Below are positions 35,873 to 47,779 of a DNA stretch of 64,000 bases, in pieces. Location: positions 65,961,481 to 66,025,480 of the forward strand of contig NC_132916.1 of assembly GCF_047675955.1 (NCBI RefSeq), read 5' to 3'. Positions within the stretch are counted from its first letter, which is position 1. Every line of letters begins with the position of its first letter. The DNA comes from Chlorocebus sabaeus. Its lineage: Eukaryota; Chordata; Mammalia; Primates; Cercopithecidae. The notes below the pieces were generated by a model. The model did no database searches. It was not told where the DNA came from and saw only the letters and a list, made by a program, of their open reading frames with translations. Made by a program: the position numbers and the translations under genes.

Positions 35873-36110
35873 CCCCACTCATTCCAAAGGTGTACTTTTT
35901 GGAAGGAAGTCATTAATGTAAAGACTACTTTTAAGGAGTAGGAATTAGGCTGCATCTCCTTGATGGCTGAGTATCTATATTATCATTTGGAATTCTGCAT
36001 GGAAGATTTGACTCTTATACCTTATTTATCTATTTATTCAAACATTTATTTATACTACTATGAGCTCATGGATATTTATCTTATACTTTGAGTTATAATG
36101 CAATACGTGC

Positions 36111-36135
36111 TTTTTTTTTTTTTTTTTTTTTTTTT
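36111..36135. repeat. 25-T homopolymer
   Basis: Uninterrupted T run inside the L1ME segment. Confidence 0.92.
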
Positions 36136-36423
36136 ACTTAAACTTTTCCAGCTTTGGTCATTGGGTGCTCGTTCAGTTGACTTCTGTGCCATTTTGATAA
36201 ACCCTTCCATCATTGTTGTGACTTTGATGCTTTCTGGCATTGTAAAATGTTTCAGGCTCATTTTGCGTATTCCCTTCTACAAACCGTTTCTCCAAGTATC
36301 CTTGGTTTCTTTTATTAGCATTATGAATTTATTTTATGTCTGGCTTCTTCTCTGTTCAACATTATATTTGTGAGACTCATTGACATTGTACTTAGCTGCA
36401 ATTTGTGTATTTTTGGCTCTGTA

Positions 36424-36545
36424 GTAGGGATCAGCAAGCTACTTACTTTGGGCCAGTTCTGGCTCATTCTCATTTTTGTAAATAATGTCACACACATTTA
36501 TTTATATTGTCTATGGTTGCTTTCACACTACAAGAAGAGAGTTGA
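36424..36545 (-). mobile_element. hAT-type DNA transposon remnant
   Basis: The end block 'agggatcagcaagctactta' is followed by 'tttttgtaaataatgtcaca' and 'ttgtctatggttgctttcac', then 'gagagttgagtatc'. This resembles the common hAT element with 'gggtcagcaaactttttctg' and 'attgtctatggctgctttcg' blocks, internally deleted. The subfamily is not certain. Confidence 0.5.
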
Positions 36546-36898
36546 GTATCACTATCACTTGACAATTGGGTTATATCCAGTTTGGATTCTTATAAATTGC
36601 AATGCTTCAGATATTGTTGGACATATTTTTTGGCACATGCAAATTTGCATTTTACTTCGGTAAAGGCCTGTGGATGGAGATTCCTGTGACATAAAATACT
36701 GTGACATTCAGCTTCAGTTGATACTTCCAAAAAAACACCCAAATTTATTCATTTATTTATTTTTATTTTTTCTTCAACTCATATTTTAAGTTCTGGGGTA
36801 CATGTGCAGGATGTGCAGGTTTGTTACATAGGTAAACATGTGCCACGTTGTTTGCTGCACAGATCAACCCATCGCCCAGGTGTTAAGTCCAGTATCAG

Positions 36899-37352
36899 TT
36901 AGCTATTCTTCTTGATGCTCTCCCATCCCCATTGCATGCCCCTGACAGGCCCCAGTATGTGTTGTTCCTCACCATGTGTCCATGTGTTCTCATCATTCAG
37001 AGCCAACATGCTGTGTTTAATTTTATGTTCCTGCATTAGTTTGCTGAAGATTATGGCTTCCAGATCCATCCATGTCCCTGCAAAGAACAGGATCTCATTC
37101 TGTTTTATGGTTGCATAGTTTTCCATGGTATATATGTACCACATTTTTTTTCCGGTCTACTATTGATGGGCGTTTGGGTTGACTCCATGTCTTTGCTATT
37201 GTGAATAGTGTTCCAATGAACATGTACATGCATATATCTTTATAATAGAATAATTTATATTCTTTAGGGTATATATCCAGTAATAAGATTGTTGGGTCAA
37301 ATAGTATTTCTGCTTCTAGAACTTTGAGGAGTTGCCACACTGTCTTCCACAC
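36899..37352 (-). pseudogene. L1 ORF2 C-terminal region in two frames
   Basis: Two overlapping minus-strand frames, 37095-37352 ('MWKTVWQLLKVLEAEILFDP', 'GTLFTIAKTWSQPKRPSI') and 36899-37144 ('MWYIYTMENYATIKQNEIL', 'TWMDLEAIIFSKLMQEHK'). Together they give the end of L1 ORF2 with a frameshift between them. Relic. Confidence 0.8.
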
Positions 37353-37613
37353 TTGTTAAACTAATTTATACTCCTACCAACAGTGTAAAAGTGTTCATTT
37401 TTCTCCACAACCTCAGCAGCATCTGTTGTTTCTTGACTTTTTGATAATCACCATTCTGACTGGGATGAGATGGCATCTCATTGTGGTTTCGATTTGAATT
37501 TATCTACAATCAATGCTGTTGAGCTTTTTAAAATATGTTTCTTGGCCATGTGAATGTCTTCATTGGAGAGCTGTCTCTTCATGTACCTTACCTACTTTTT
37601 AATGGGGTTGTTT

Positions 37614-37626
<13 letters not shown>

Positions 37627-37645
<19 letters not shown>

Positions 37646-37932
37646 TTTTTTTGGAGACAGTCTCTGTTGCCCAGACTAGAGTGCAGTGGCATGATCTCAG
37701 CTTACTGCAACCTCCACCTCCCTCCCTGGTTCAAATGATTCTCCTGCCTCAGTCTCCTGAGTAGCTGAGATTACAGGCACCCACCACCACGCCCAGCTAA
37801 TTTTTGTATTTTTAGTAGAGGTGGGGTTTCGCCATGTTGGCCAGGTTGCTCTCGAACTCCTGACCTCAAAGTGATCTGCCCACCTTGGCCTCCCAAAGTG
37901 CTGGGATTACTCATATGAGCCACAGAAGCTGG
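37627..37932 (-). mobile_element. AluS-like SINE inside L1 ORF2
   Basis: Complete Alu in reverse: T tail, 'gcccagactagagtgcagtgg', linker 'gtatttttagtagagg', left monomer ending 'gccacagaagctgg'. The interrupted L1 resumes with 'tcttttcttataaatttgtg'. The T/C-rich flank 'tcttttctt' occurs on both sides and is the probable target duplication. Confidence 0.92.
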
Positions 37933-38997
37933 TCTTTTCTTATAAATTTGTGAAGTTCCTTATGGACTCTGAATGTTAGACCTTTGTCAGGGGGACGAAT
38001 TACAAAAACTTTCTCCTATTCTGTGGGCTGTCTGTTCATTCTGATGATAGTTTATTTTTCTGTGCAGAAGCTCTTTAGTTTAATTACATCCCATTAGTCA
38101 ATTTTTTATTTTGTTGCAATTGCCTTTGGCATTTTCGTCACGAAATATTTGCCCATGTCTATGTCCTGAATGGTATTGCCTAGATTTTCTTCTAGGGTTT
38201 TTATAATTTCAGGTTTTACATTTAAGTCCTCAATCCATCAGATGTGAGAAAGAAGTCCAGTTTTAATTTTCTGCATATGGCTAGTGAATTCTCCCAGCAC
38301 CATTTTTTAAACAGGGAATCCTTTGCCCATTGCTTGTTTTTGTCAGGTTTGTTGAAAATCAGATAGTTTAGGTGTGCAGTCTTATTTCTGAGTTCTCTTT
38401 TCAGTTCCATTGGTCTATGTGCCTGTTTTTGTACCAGTATCATACTGATTTGGTTATGATAGCCTTGTAGTATAGTTTGAAGTTGGGTAGCCTGATGCCT
38501 CCAGCTGTGTTCTTTGTGCTTGGGATTGTCTTGGCTATGCAGGCTTTTCCTTTGGTTTCAGATGAGTTTTAAAATCACTTTTTCTAATTCTGTGAAAAAT
38601 ATAAATGTTATGTTTAATGGGAATAACATTTAATCTATGTATTACTTTGGGCAGTATGACCATTTTCACAATACTGATTCTCCCTATCCAAGAGCATGGA
38701 ATATTTTTCCATTTGTTTGTGTCCTCTCTGATTTCCTTGAGCAGTCATTTGTAGTTCTCCTTGAAGAGATACTTCACTTACCTTGTTAGTGTATTACCAG
38801 GTATTTTATTCTCTTTGTAGCATTTGTGAATGGGAGTTAATTCATGATTTCGCTCTCTGCTTGCCTGTTGTTGGTGTATAGGAATGCTAGTGATTTCTGC
38901 ACATCAGCTTTGTATCCTGAGACTTTGCTGAAGTCGCTTATCAGCTTAAGAAACTTTTTGGGCTAAGACAATGGTATTTTCTAGATATAGGATCACA

Positions 38998-39381
38998 TCA
39001 TCTGCAAACAAAGATAAGTTGAGTTCCTCTCTTTCTATTGAATAACCTTATTTTATTCTCTTGCCTGATTGCCCTGGTCAGAACTTTCAATACTTTGTTG
39101 AATAGTAGTGGTGGGAGAGGGCATTCTTGTCCTGTGCCAGTTTTCAAGGGGAATGCTTGCAGCTTTGGACCATTCAATATTATATTGGCTGTGGGTTTGT
39201 CATATGTGGCTCTTAAATGGTTTTTGTCTTTAGTTCTGTTTACATTATTAGTCGCATTTATTAATTTGTATGTTAAACCAACCTTGCACCCCAAGCATGA
39301 AGCTGACTTGACCGTAGTGGATAAGCTTTTTGATGTGCTACTGGGTTTGGTTTGCCAGTATTCTATTGAGGATTTTTGCAC
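38998..39381 (-). pseudogene. L1 ORF2 reverse transcriptase fragment with frameshift before the active site
   Basis: A 127-residue minus-strand frame with 'ATYDKPTANIILNGPKL', 'FPLKTGTGQECPLPPLLFNK' and 'VLTRAIRQENKIR'. It then ends '..QLIFVCR'. The bases at 38998-39009 would still encode F-A-D-D, but in another frame, so a frameshift lies just upstream of the catalytic box. The frame is also scrambled upstream. Non-functional relic of the antisense L1. Confidence 0.8.
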
Positions 39382-42300
39382 TGATGTTCATCAGGGATAT
39401 TGGCCTGAAGTTTTGTTGCATCTCTACCATTTTTTGGTATCAGGATGATGCTGACCTCATAAAATGAGTTAGGGAGGAGCCCCTCCTTTTCAATTGTTTG
39501 GAATAGTTTCAGCAGAAATGGTACTAGCTATTCTTTGCACCACTGGTACAATTCAGCTGTAAATCTTTCTGGTCCTGGGCTTTTATTTTTTGGTTGGTAG
39601 GCTGTTTACTACTACTTCATTTCAGAGCTCATTATTGGTCTATTCAGAGATTCCATTTCTTTCTGATTCAGTCTCGGGAGGGTGTATGTGTCCAGAAATT
39701 TATCAATTTCTTCTAGATTTTCTAGTTTATATGCATAGAAATGTTTACAGTGTTCACTGATGGTTGTTTGTATTTCTGTGGGGTCAGTGATGATATTCCT
39801 CTTTTTATTTCTGATTGTGTCTATTTGATTCTTCTGTCATTTCTTCATTAAGTCTAGCAAGAAATCTATTTATTTTACTAACGTTTTAAACAAAACACCT
39901 CCTGGATTTGTTGATTTTTTGAAGGGTTTTTTGTGTCTCTGTCTCCTTCAGTTCTGCTCTGATCTTGGTTATTTCTTGTCTCCTGTTAGCTTTGGGGTTT
40001 GTTTGCTCTTGGTTCTCTAGTCGTTATAGTTGTGACAATAGGTTGTCTACTTGAGATGTTTGTAGCTTTTTGATGTGGGCATTTCATGCTATAAATTTCC
40101 GTATTAATACTGCTTTAGGTGCATCACAAAGATTCTGGTATGTTGTCTGTTTATTCTTACTAGTTTCAAAGAATTTCTTGATTTCTGCCTTAATTTCATT
40201 ACTTCTCTGGAGGTCATTCCAGAGCAGTTTGTTCCATTTCCACATAGTTTTGTGGTTTTTAGTGAATTTTTTAATCTTTAGTTCTAATGTTATTGTTCTG
40301 TGCTCTGAGAGACTGTTATAATTTCAATTCTTCTGCATTTGCTGAGGAGTGTTTTACTTCCAATTATGTGATCAATTTTAGAGTAAGCACCGTGTAGCAA
40401 TGAGAATAACATATATTGTGTTGTTTTTTGGTGAAGAGTTCTGTAGATACCTATCGGGTCCACTTGATCCAGAGCTGAGTTAAGGTTCTAAATGTCTTTG
40501 TTAATTTTCTGTCTTAATGATCTGTTTAATATTGTCAGTGAGGTGTTAATGTCTCCCACTATCTTTGTGTGGGAGTCTAAGTCTTTTTGTACATCTCTAA
40601 GAATTTGCTTTATGAATCTAGGTGCTCCTGAATTGGTGACTATATATTTAGAATAGTTAACTCTTCTTGTTGAATTGAACCCTCTACCATTATGTAATGC
40701 CCTTCTTTGTCTTTTTTGGTCTTTATTGATTTAAAGTCTGTTTTCTCAGGAACTAGGATTGTGACCCCTGCTTTTTTCTATTTTCCATTGCTTGGCAAAT
40801 TTTCCTCTATCTCTTCATTTTGACCCTATGTGTGTCTTTGCACGTGAGACAGGTGTCTTAAAGACAGTGTATCAATGGCGATTGACTCTATCCAGTTTGC
40901 CATTTTGTGTCTTTTAATTGGGACATTTAGCCCATTTACATATAATGCTAATATTGCTATGTGTAAATTTGATCTGGTCATCATGATGCTAGCTGGTTAT
41001 TTTGCAAACTTGTTTATGTGCTTCATAGTGTCATTTGTCTGTGTAAAATGGTATGTTTTTGTATTGACTAGTAACGGTTTTTCCTTTCCATATTTAGTGC
41101 TTCCTCTAGGAGCTCTTGAAAGGCAAGGCTGTTGGTCATGAATTCCCTCAGCATTTGCTTGTCTAAAAAGGATCTTATTCACCTTTACTTAAGAAAGTTA
41201 GTTTTGCCAGATATTAAATTCTGAGTTGGAAATTTTTTTCCTTAAGAATCTTGAATATTGACCTTCAATCTCATCTGGCTTGTAGGGATTCTTCTGAGAT
41301 GTTCACTGTTAGTCTGATGGGTTTCCGTTTGTAGGTGACCTGGACTTTCTCTCTGGCTGCCCTTAACACTTTTTTCTTTCATTTCAGCCTTGGAGAATCT
41401 GATGATTACGTGTCTTGGGATTGATCTTCTCATGGATTATCTTACTGGGGTTATCTGCATTTCCTGAATTTGAATGTTGGCCTGTCTTGCTAGGTTGGGA
41501 AAGTTCTCCAGGATGATATCCTGAAGTATGTTTTTCAACTTGGTTCTGTTCTCACCATCTCTTTTAGGTACTCCAATCTGTTGTAGGTTTGGTGTTGTTA
41601 CATAATCCTATATTTCTCAGAGGTTTTGTTCATTCCTTTTCAATATATTTTATCTATTCTTGTCTGCCTGTTTTATTTCAGAAAGATAGTCCTCAGTCTC
41701 TGAGATTCTTTCCTCCACTTGCTCTATTCTGCTATTGATCCTTATGATTGCATTGTGAAGTTCTCATGTGGTGTTTTTTAGCGCCATCAGGTCAGTTATG
41801 TCCCCCTCTAAATGGGCCATTCTGGTTATCAGTTCCTGTATTGTTTTATCGTTATTTTAGTTTCTTTGCATTGGGTTAGAACATGCTTCTTTAGCTCAGC
41901 AAAGGTCACTATTAGCCATCTTCTCAAGGTTACTTCTGCCAATTCAACCATCTCACCGTCAACTCGGTTCTTTGCCCTTCTCAAAGAGGTGTTGAGGTCA
42001 TTTGGAGAAGAGGCACTTTTGCTTTTTGAGATTTTAGCATTTTTGCATGGATTCTTTCTCATCTTTGTGGGCTTCTTTACCTTATATTTTTAGGTTTGTG
42101 ACCTATGATTGGGGTTTTCATGGCATTTTTTTGTTGATGTTGCTGCTTTCTGTTTTATTACTATTATTTATTTGTTCACTTGTTTATTTATTTATTTATT
42201 GAACAGTCAGGCCACTCTTCTGTAGGGCTGTAGAGGTTTTCTTGGGGTCCACTCCAGACCCTAGTCTCCTGGGTCCCTTCCACACTTGGAGGTATCACAA

Positions 42301-42540
42301 GTGAAGGTTGTGAAAGAACAAAGATGGTAGCCTGCTCCTTCCTCTGAGAGCTCCCTCATGGGGGGCACTGACCTGATCCTAACCTAAACACTCCTGTAGG
42401 AGGTGTCTGAGGACCCTTGTTGGGAAGTCTCACCCAGCCAGTAGGAAGGGGATCAGGGACCTACTTAAAGAAGCAGTCTAGCTGCGACCTAGCAGAGCAG
42501 GTGCACTTCACCTGGGGGAGGCTCTATTGTCCAGACTGAC

Positions 42541-42583
42541 CAGGCTATCCAGAGCCAGCAGGCTATCCAGAGCCAGCAGGCTG
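42541..42583. repeat. 18-bp tandem duplication in the L1 5'UTR
   Basis: The unit 'caggctatccagagccag' is present twice head to tail and is followed by a related 'caggctggaaagg'. Confidence 0.88.
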
Positions 42584-42861
42584 GAAAGGCTAGGTTTACT
42601 GAACCACAGAGAAAGCAGCCACACCTCCCCCGGGACTCTATCCCAGGGAGAGATCAGAGTTCTATCTGTATAACCCTGGCTGGAGTTGCTAAAATTCCCA
42701 CATGGAGGCCCCACCCAGTGAGGAGGGATAGATTGGGGTCCCACTTAAAGAAGCAAGCTGGCCATGATCTGGCACAGGAGCTGTTCTGTGTTCTGGGGAA
42801 CTCCTTCCAATCCGGACTGCCCAGACTCCCCAGAGCTGATAGGCTAGAACAGCCGACTCTA

Positions 42862-43320
42862 GCCTATTTTAAGTTTTACATGGAACCAAAAGAGACCGTA
42901 TAGCCAAGACAAAACTAAGCCAAAAGAACAAAGTTGGAGACATCTTGCTACCTGACTTCAAACAATACTGCAAAGTTACAGTAACCAAAACAGCAGGGTA
43001 CTGGTACCAAAACAGGCATATAGACCAATGGAACAGATTAGAGACCTCAGAAATAACACTACACATCTACAACCATTTGATCTTCAACAAACCTGACAAA
43101 AACAAGCAATGGGGAAAGGATTCCCTATTTAATAAATGGTTCTGGGAGAACTGGCTAGCCATACACAGAAAACTGAAACTGGACTCCTTCCTTACACCTT
43201 ATATGAAAATTAACTCAAGATGGATTAAAGACTTAATGTAAAACCCAAAACCATAAAAACCCTAGAAGAAAACCTAGGCAATACTATTCAGGATATAGGC
43301 ATAAGCAAAGATTTCATGAC
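42862..43320 (+). mobile_element. Reversed L1 ORF2 segment inside an L1 5'UTR
   Basis: About 459 bases of L1 ORF2 in the opposite orientation to the surrounding L1. It starts 'ttttaagttttacatggaac' and ends 'gcaaagatttcatgac'. The frame 42945-43241 (98 aa) reads 'LPDFKQYCKVTVTKTAGYWY', 'HLIFNKPDKNKQWGKDSLFN' and 'WENWLAIHRKLKLDSFLTPY', internal ORF2 text downstream of the reverse transcriptase. There is no 3'UTR, no poly-A and no obvious target duplication, so it is not an ordinary retrotransposed copy. The flanking 5'UTR appears to resume directly ('gccgactcta' | 'actgcagaaatagcagctg'). Confidence 0.8.
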
Positions 43321-43905
43321 CAACTGCAGAAATAGCAGCTGCCCCTCACCCTTCTGAGCCAGCGGGTCTTAATTTGTGAGGTACCATGGAAGTCTGGTCT
43401 GCAGAATGTTGCTGCTTGGCTCCCTTGATTCAGCCTCTTTCCTAGGGGAATGCATGGATGGATCTCCTGCCTCACTGGAATTCCTGAAGCTATAGTATGC
43501 AAAACTCCTGGGTTTCTGTGTATGCCCAAGTAGCTGCTTCACCGAGACTCTGCACAGCTCTGTGCTTCAGACCCCAGGCCATAGAGGTATGGATTCACAA
43601 GGGGATCTCCTGAGCAACAGGTTGCAAAGATCTGTGGAAAAAAATGTGGTTTCCTCAGTCGGGTCACACCACTACTCACTGCCTCCCTTGGCTGGGGGTG
43701 GGGGCTCCCCTGGCTCCATGCCATTTCTGGATGGGCCAACACCCCACCCTGCTTTTCCTTGCTTTCCATGGGTTGAGCCATTTGCTGAGTGAGTCCCAGT
43801 ACGAGAACCTGGATACCTCAGTTGAAGGTGAAGAATTCACTCGCCTGTTTTCATTCCTCTCCTTGAGGGCCATGGGCCGCAGCTGCTTCTAATAGGCCGT
43901 CTTGG

Positions 43906-44380
43906 CCTGCTCCCTGTCTAGCCTCAGTCTCGCTTTTATTCTTGAAGAAAAACAATTGCTGTACAACAAATTTTACCCATGCACATTGTATCAGCCCTGT
44001 GCTCTGTCACTTGACCACACTCAAGAAAGTTATGCTATGTGGTGGAGATCAGAAGGGCAGGTTTTGTAGTACACACACCTTCACCAGCAAAGATGCAGTC
44101 TTAGATACTGAAACTTTTTGATTTCCATCCTCAGTGCCTTGGCTGGGCCTCCATCTCCCCATTTCAGTGTTGGGTGCAACAGGCTCAGGGCTTTTGGGGC
44201 TGTGAGTGGAGATTCAGCAGAAGGCGAGATCCCTACCAGACCACTCCAAAGTTGCCTCACTGCCTTGCTACCTCCAAGCATCCAAGGAGATTGTGGACAG
44301 GTGGGGCCTAGTCCTCTTCTTCTCTTGCCCTGGGCAGAGCAGAAGTGTGCAAAGAGGCTGGAGGAGGGTGAAATGTCAAA
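43906..44380. other. GC-richer block upstream of the L1, not recognised
   Basis: About 475 bases noticeably richer in G and C than the window. They follow the L1 5' end and precede AT-rich old L1 sequence. Frames on both strands (44118-44447 plus, 109 aa; 44081-44281 minus, 66 aa) lack known motifs. The block could be an LTR, a further 5'UTR repeat or single-copy DNA. Confidence 0.4.
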
Positions 44381-44499
44381 TTTATTTTATAAAATTATAA
44401 TTTTGAGTCTTTGTATCTCTATATTTTTGCTGTATTTTATTTTTTGATAATTTATAAATTTTGGCAACAGGTATATGTCATAACTTTTGTTATTTTGTT

Positions 44500-46870
44500 T
44501 ACCTGGTAATTAGAGAGGTTTAGCAATTTTTTATATATATATTGACTCTTTGGATATCCTGTTTCCCTTGGTTGCATATCTTTCTTTGTCGATCTAAAGG
44601 AATTGAAAACAGATATCCAGAATACAGTTCTTTCTTTTTTTTAATACATGTTAGAAATATATTTTCTCTCCCTGTTTTCCTATTTCTCGTTCTAGTGGAA
44701 ACTCTTAATTTCTTTAGAGTTAATACTATCTAACTCTTTCATTTTAGTTCTTTTTGTTTTCCTACTTACAGAATTTTTTTATATTCCGAGATCATAAATA
44801 TATCTCCAAAATTATTTTCTTAGACTTTACCTCTTGCCCTTTCATATTTAGATCTATAATACAACTAGAATATATTTTTTTGTGTATAGTTTGACATACA
44901 GGTCAAGGTTCACCTCTTTTCATGTGAAAATCTAATCACTTCAGCACCATTTATTGCATAGCTCATTACTTCTTCCTCTTCTGTATTGCCACTTTTTATT
45001 AAATATTAAGTTTATAGATATGAAACTTCTTTGGGGGACTTTATATTTTGTTTTATCGCTCCTCTATATTTTTAGAAAAATCTATACTAACTTATTTATT
45101 GAAAATTTTAAGTAAATCTTGATCTAGTAGAGCAAGTTCACCAACCTCAATAAGCTACTTAAGGTGTGTTTTAGTTATTCTTGAACTATTATATTTTACA
45201 TTTGTCTTGAGCAAACAACAAAGGAATAACAAAAATCAAACTGGGCTTGTGTTGGCAAGAACTATGAAATAGTAGGTTAGACTAAGGAAATTTCACACCT
45301 ATGCTTCTCTCAATTTATAAACATTTTGTAGTATTCTATTTATTTAAAGCTTATTTAATTTCTGTCAAAATACAGTTTTCTCTAAAGAGATTTTGTACAA
45401 CTTTCATTACACTTTTATACATACATATAGATATATTCTATGCCATTGTAGATGAATCATAAAAATTCATTTCTACTACTCAATTGCTGGTACATAAAAT
45501 GCAATTTAAAAAATACTGAGTTCAAATGCAGCAACATTGCTAAAATTATTTATTAATTCTAATAATATATCTGTAATTATTTGGATTTTCTAAATATCCA
45601 GTTATGTTTTCTTAAATAATGAGATATTATTTTTACTTTTTTTCATCTTAATAGTGTCCATTTCTTTTCTTGTTTTAACATTTGTATAATGTTAATACAA
45701 TAAGTGACAGTAGTAATTATATATTTTTTTGATTTCAAATGGAATGATTTAAACATTTCACCATTTATTATGATATTCTGTGAAGGTTTCCTTGATAGTC
45801 TTTATCAGAATAATGATGATACCATCTATATATAACTTAAGACATTTTCTTAATGGATTTTAAATACCATCAAATAATTCTGAGGAGGTTGATTTCTTTC
45901 TTTTTCTTTATTGTGTCACTGTGGCAAATCATATTTTAAAAAATATTAAATAAATCTTGCTATCCCAGAATAAGCCCAACTTTGTTTTGCTATATTTATA
46001 CATTTGTTAATAAAACATGTATGCAGTTGTAACAAAGTGGATTATGATATTTTTGGAGCACAATGTTATTTCAATAAGTAAGATTGGCCGGTACTTTGGT
46101 ACTTTTGCTTTCTTTTATAGTGTCAAGGTTATGATGGCCTTTTAAAATGAATTGTTCTGTGTTTTCACTTTTTTCTATTGTATGGGAACATTTGAATAAG
46201 ATTGGCATATGTCACCTGGAATTCGAGAAATCCATAGTGAATGGTGTTATCTTCTTAATGGTGTTATCTTAATATTGTTTAAAACATGTAGGTAGAACAT
46301 GCTAATGCAATTTTTGAGTTGGAGATTTATTTTTAAGAGCACATTTTCAAGTATGAATTTATTTTAAAAATATATCTTGTTACGGCAGGAACACAATATG
46401 AAATCTATGTTTCTTAAAATATTAAGCGTACAATACATTACAACTGACTATAAGCTTTGACTTTAATTGTTCACTCTTTAAGAATGGATTCTTAAAGAAA
46501 TTGTTTCTTTCTTAGAGAAATTTTATTTTAAAGAAATTGTTCAAACTTTAAGAAGGATAGTTTGTTGAGATGCATGTTTATATCATTGATATTCAGCTAT
46601 TTTCTTTACAATCATATATTTTAAAACTATAGCTTCTCTAGCCATAGTTTTAAATAGATGATAATTGTAAATTCAGAATCATATTTTAATGATGAATTGA
46701 AAGATTTAAAATTATGAAATATCTCTCTATCTCTGCTTGACAACATGTGTTTTATCTGATGTTTATGTAGATACAACAGTTTGCATCCTATCATCTTTAG
46801 TCTTACTGTGTCTTAGGGTTTTTTTCTCTTGTCAATACTATATGATTAGATATTGTTCTTTTTATCAATA
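44500..46870 (-). mobile_element. Old L1M/HAL1-like LINE (antisense)
   Basis: AT-rich antisense LINE text with scattered ORF2 landmarks: 'caaggttcacctcttttcat', 'cttcagcaccatttattgca', 'aaatcttgctatcccagaat', 'cggtactttggtacttttgc' and 'ctgtgttttcacttttttct'. Highly diverged with no long frame. The L1 class is likely, the subfamily unknown, and internal deletions are probable. Confidence 0.55.
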
Positions 46871-47779
46871 ATATTGTTTGCACTGCACTGCTTATCTTCC
46901 CATTTTAAAAATCCTCCCCAGGTAAGAAGATGACACCACTCACTATGATTTCTCAAATTTTAGGTGACACATGCCAAACCTTGTGAACAGATTTCCTACT
47001 ACAGTAACAGTGTGGATGTTTATGATTCTACAGTTCACTAAGCAGCCATCTGGAGAGTGAAAATACTAGTCTACCATATGCCTATATAACACCATGTTCT
47101 ACAGATGGCATTTATTTTGTTCCCTCTTTCCCTTTACTGGTGAGTTAGTACTGGAGAAGAAGGAACACCACAATTCACTCAAATAAGTTGAAAATCTATA
47201 GTAGAAATTAGTTATCTCTCATAATTCCTAATCTGATGAAATGGAGGGCATGGTCACCCGTTGCTAATCTCTGGATGGAGTATTTAGCAGCTCTTTTGTA
47301 TTGTTCTTAGAACCTGAGCCTTAGCATTAATTATCTGTAGTTTTAGAACTACAGCCCAAATCCCAGTACAATATGAATGATCTATATATAATCCTGTTAT
47401 GTAAATAATTGTGATTCATTAGTTTTACTATTTTAAAAACAAACCATCAAATTATTTCTGAGTTCATATTCATTGCAAGTCAATTTCTGGACTTATGAAG
47501 GTTTATTCTTTTATTTTTTTCCTGCATTTTTCACTTTCTTATGTAATAGTTCTTCAATCTTTCTTAATATTGACGTATAACACCAATATTCAACAATTAG
47601 CTGGGCCAGAAATCTATACTTCCTTCAGTTAGGCATCTTATTTCTCAAATCTCAAATTCAATATATCAGTAGATTCTATTGAATCAACCTCCCCAATATA
47701 TGTTCTGCTTCTCTCCTTTCTGTGTCCTCTTCTACCAACTGTGTCCAAGCCCATATCATTTCTGTTTGGGCTTACTTTA
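46871..47779. other. AT-rich sequence, nothing recognised
   Basis: About 900 bases without a named repeat or supported gene. The 5' part of the L2 listed next may begin within it. Confidence 0.4.

Larger units (their letters stand above)
34790..36420 (-). mobile_element. L1ME-type 3'UTR, copy 2 (antisense), split by an Alu
   Basis: Ancient L1 UTR text: 'attcacagaagagttgcaca' (35042), 'tctgtaacaggatccctctc' (35236), 'ttttggtttgtcagatattt' (35394), 'ggaaggaagtcattaatgt' (35900) and 'ttgtgagactcattgac' (36369). An Alu and a T-rich tract interrupt it at 35605-35872, and a 25-T run lies at 36111-36135. No coding frame. Confidence 0.6.
36740..43905 (-). mobile_element. Near-full-length primate L1 (antisense) with two insertions
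   Basis: From the 3' tail at about 36740 the element is read backwards through the 3'UTR (to about 37.0 kb), ORF2 (about 37.0-40.95 kb), ORF1 (about 41.1-42.1 kb) and a GC-richer 5'UTR (42.1-43.9 kb). It ends at the 'aataggccgtcttggcc' block, the antisense form of a primate L1 5' start. An Alu splits ORF2 at 37627-37932. A reversed ORF2 segment splits the 5'UTR at 42862-43320. All frames are broken. Type looks like L1PB or an older L1PA. The 5'UTR holds the antisense-promoter region of the family, but sequence decay makes activity unlikely. Confidence 0.85.

Noticed and set aside
39038..39448. 136-residue plus-strand open frame
   Set aside because: It is the antisense shadow of the L1 reverse transcriptase on the minus strand.
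36740..43905. Considering this L1 as potentially active because its 5'UTR is present
   Set aside because: ORF1 and ORF2 are broken by stops and frameshifts, an Alu splits ORF2 and a reversed segment splits the 5'UTR.
44118..44447. 109-residue frame in the GC-richer block as a possible exon
   Set aside because: No domain, no convincing splice sites, and open frames occur on both strands. The base composition alone explains it.
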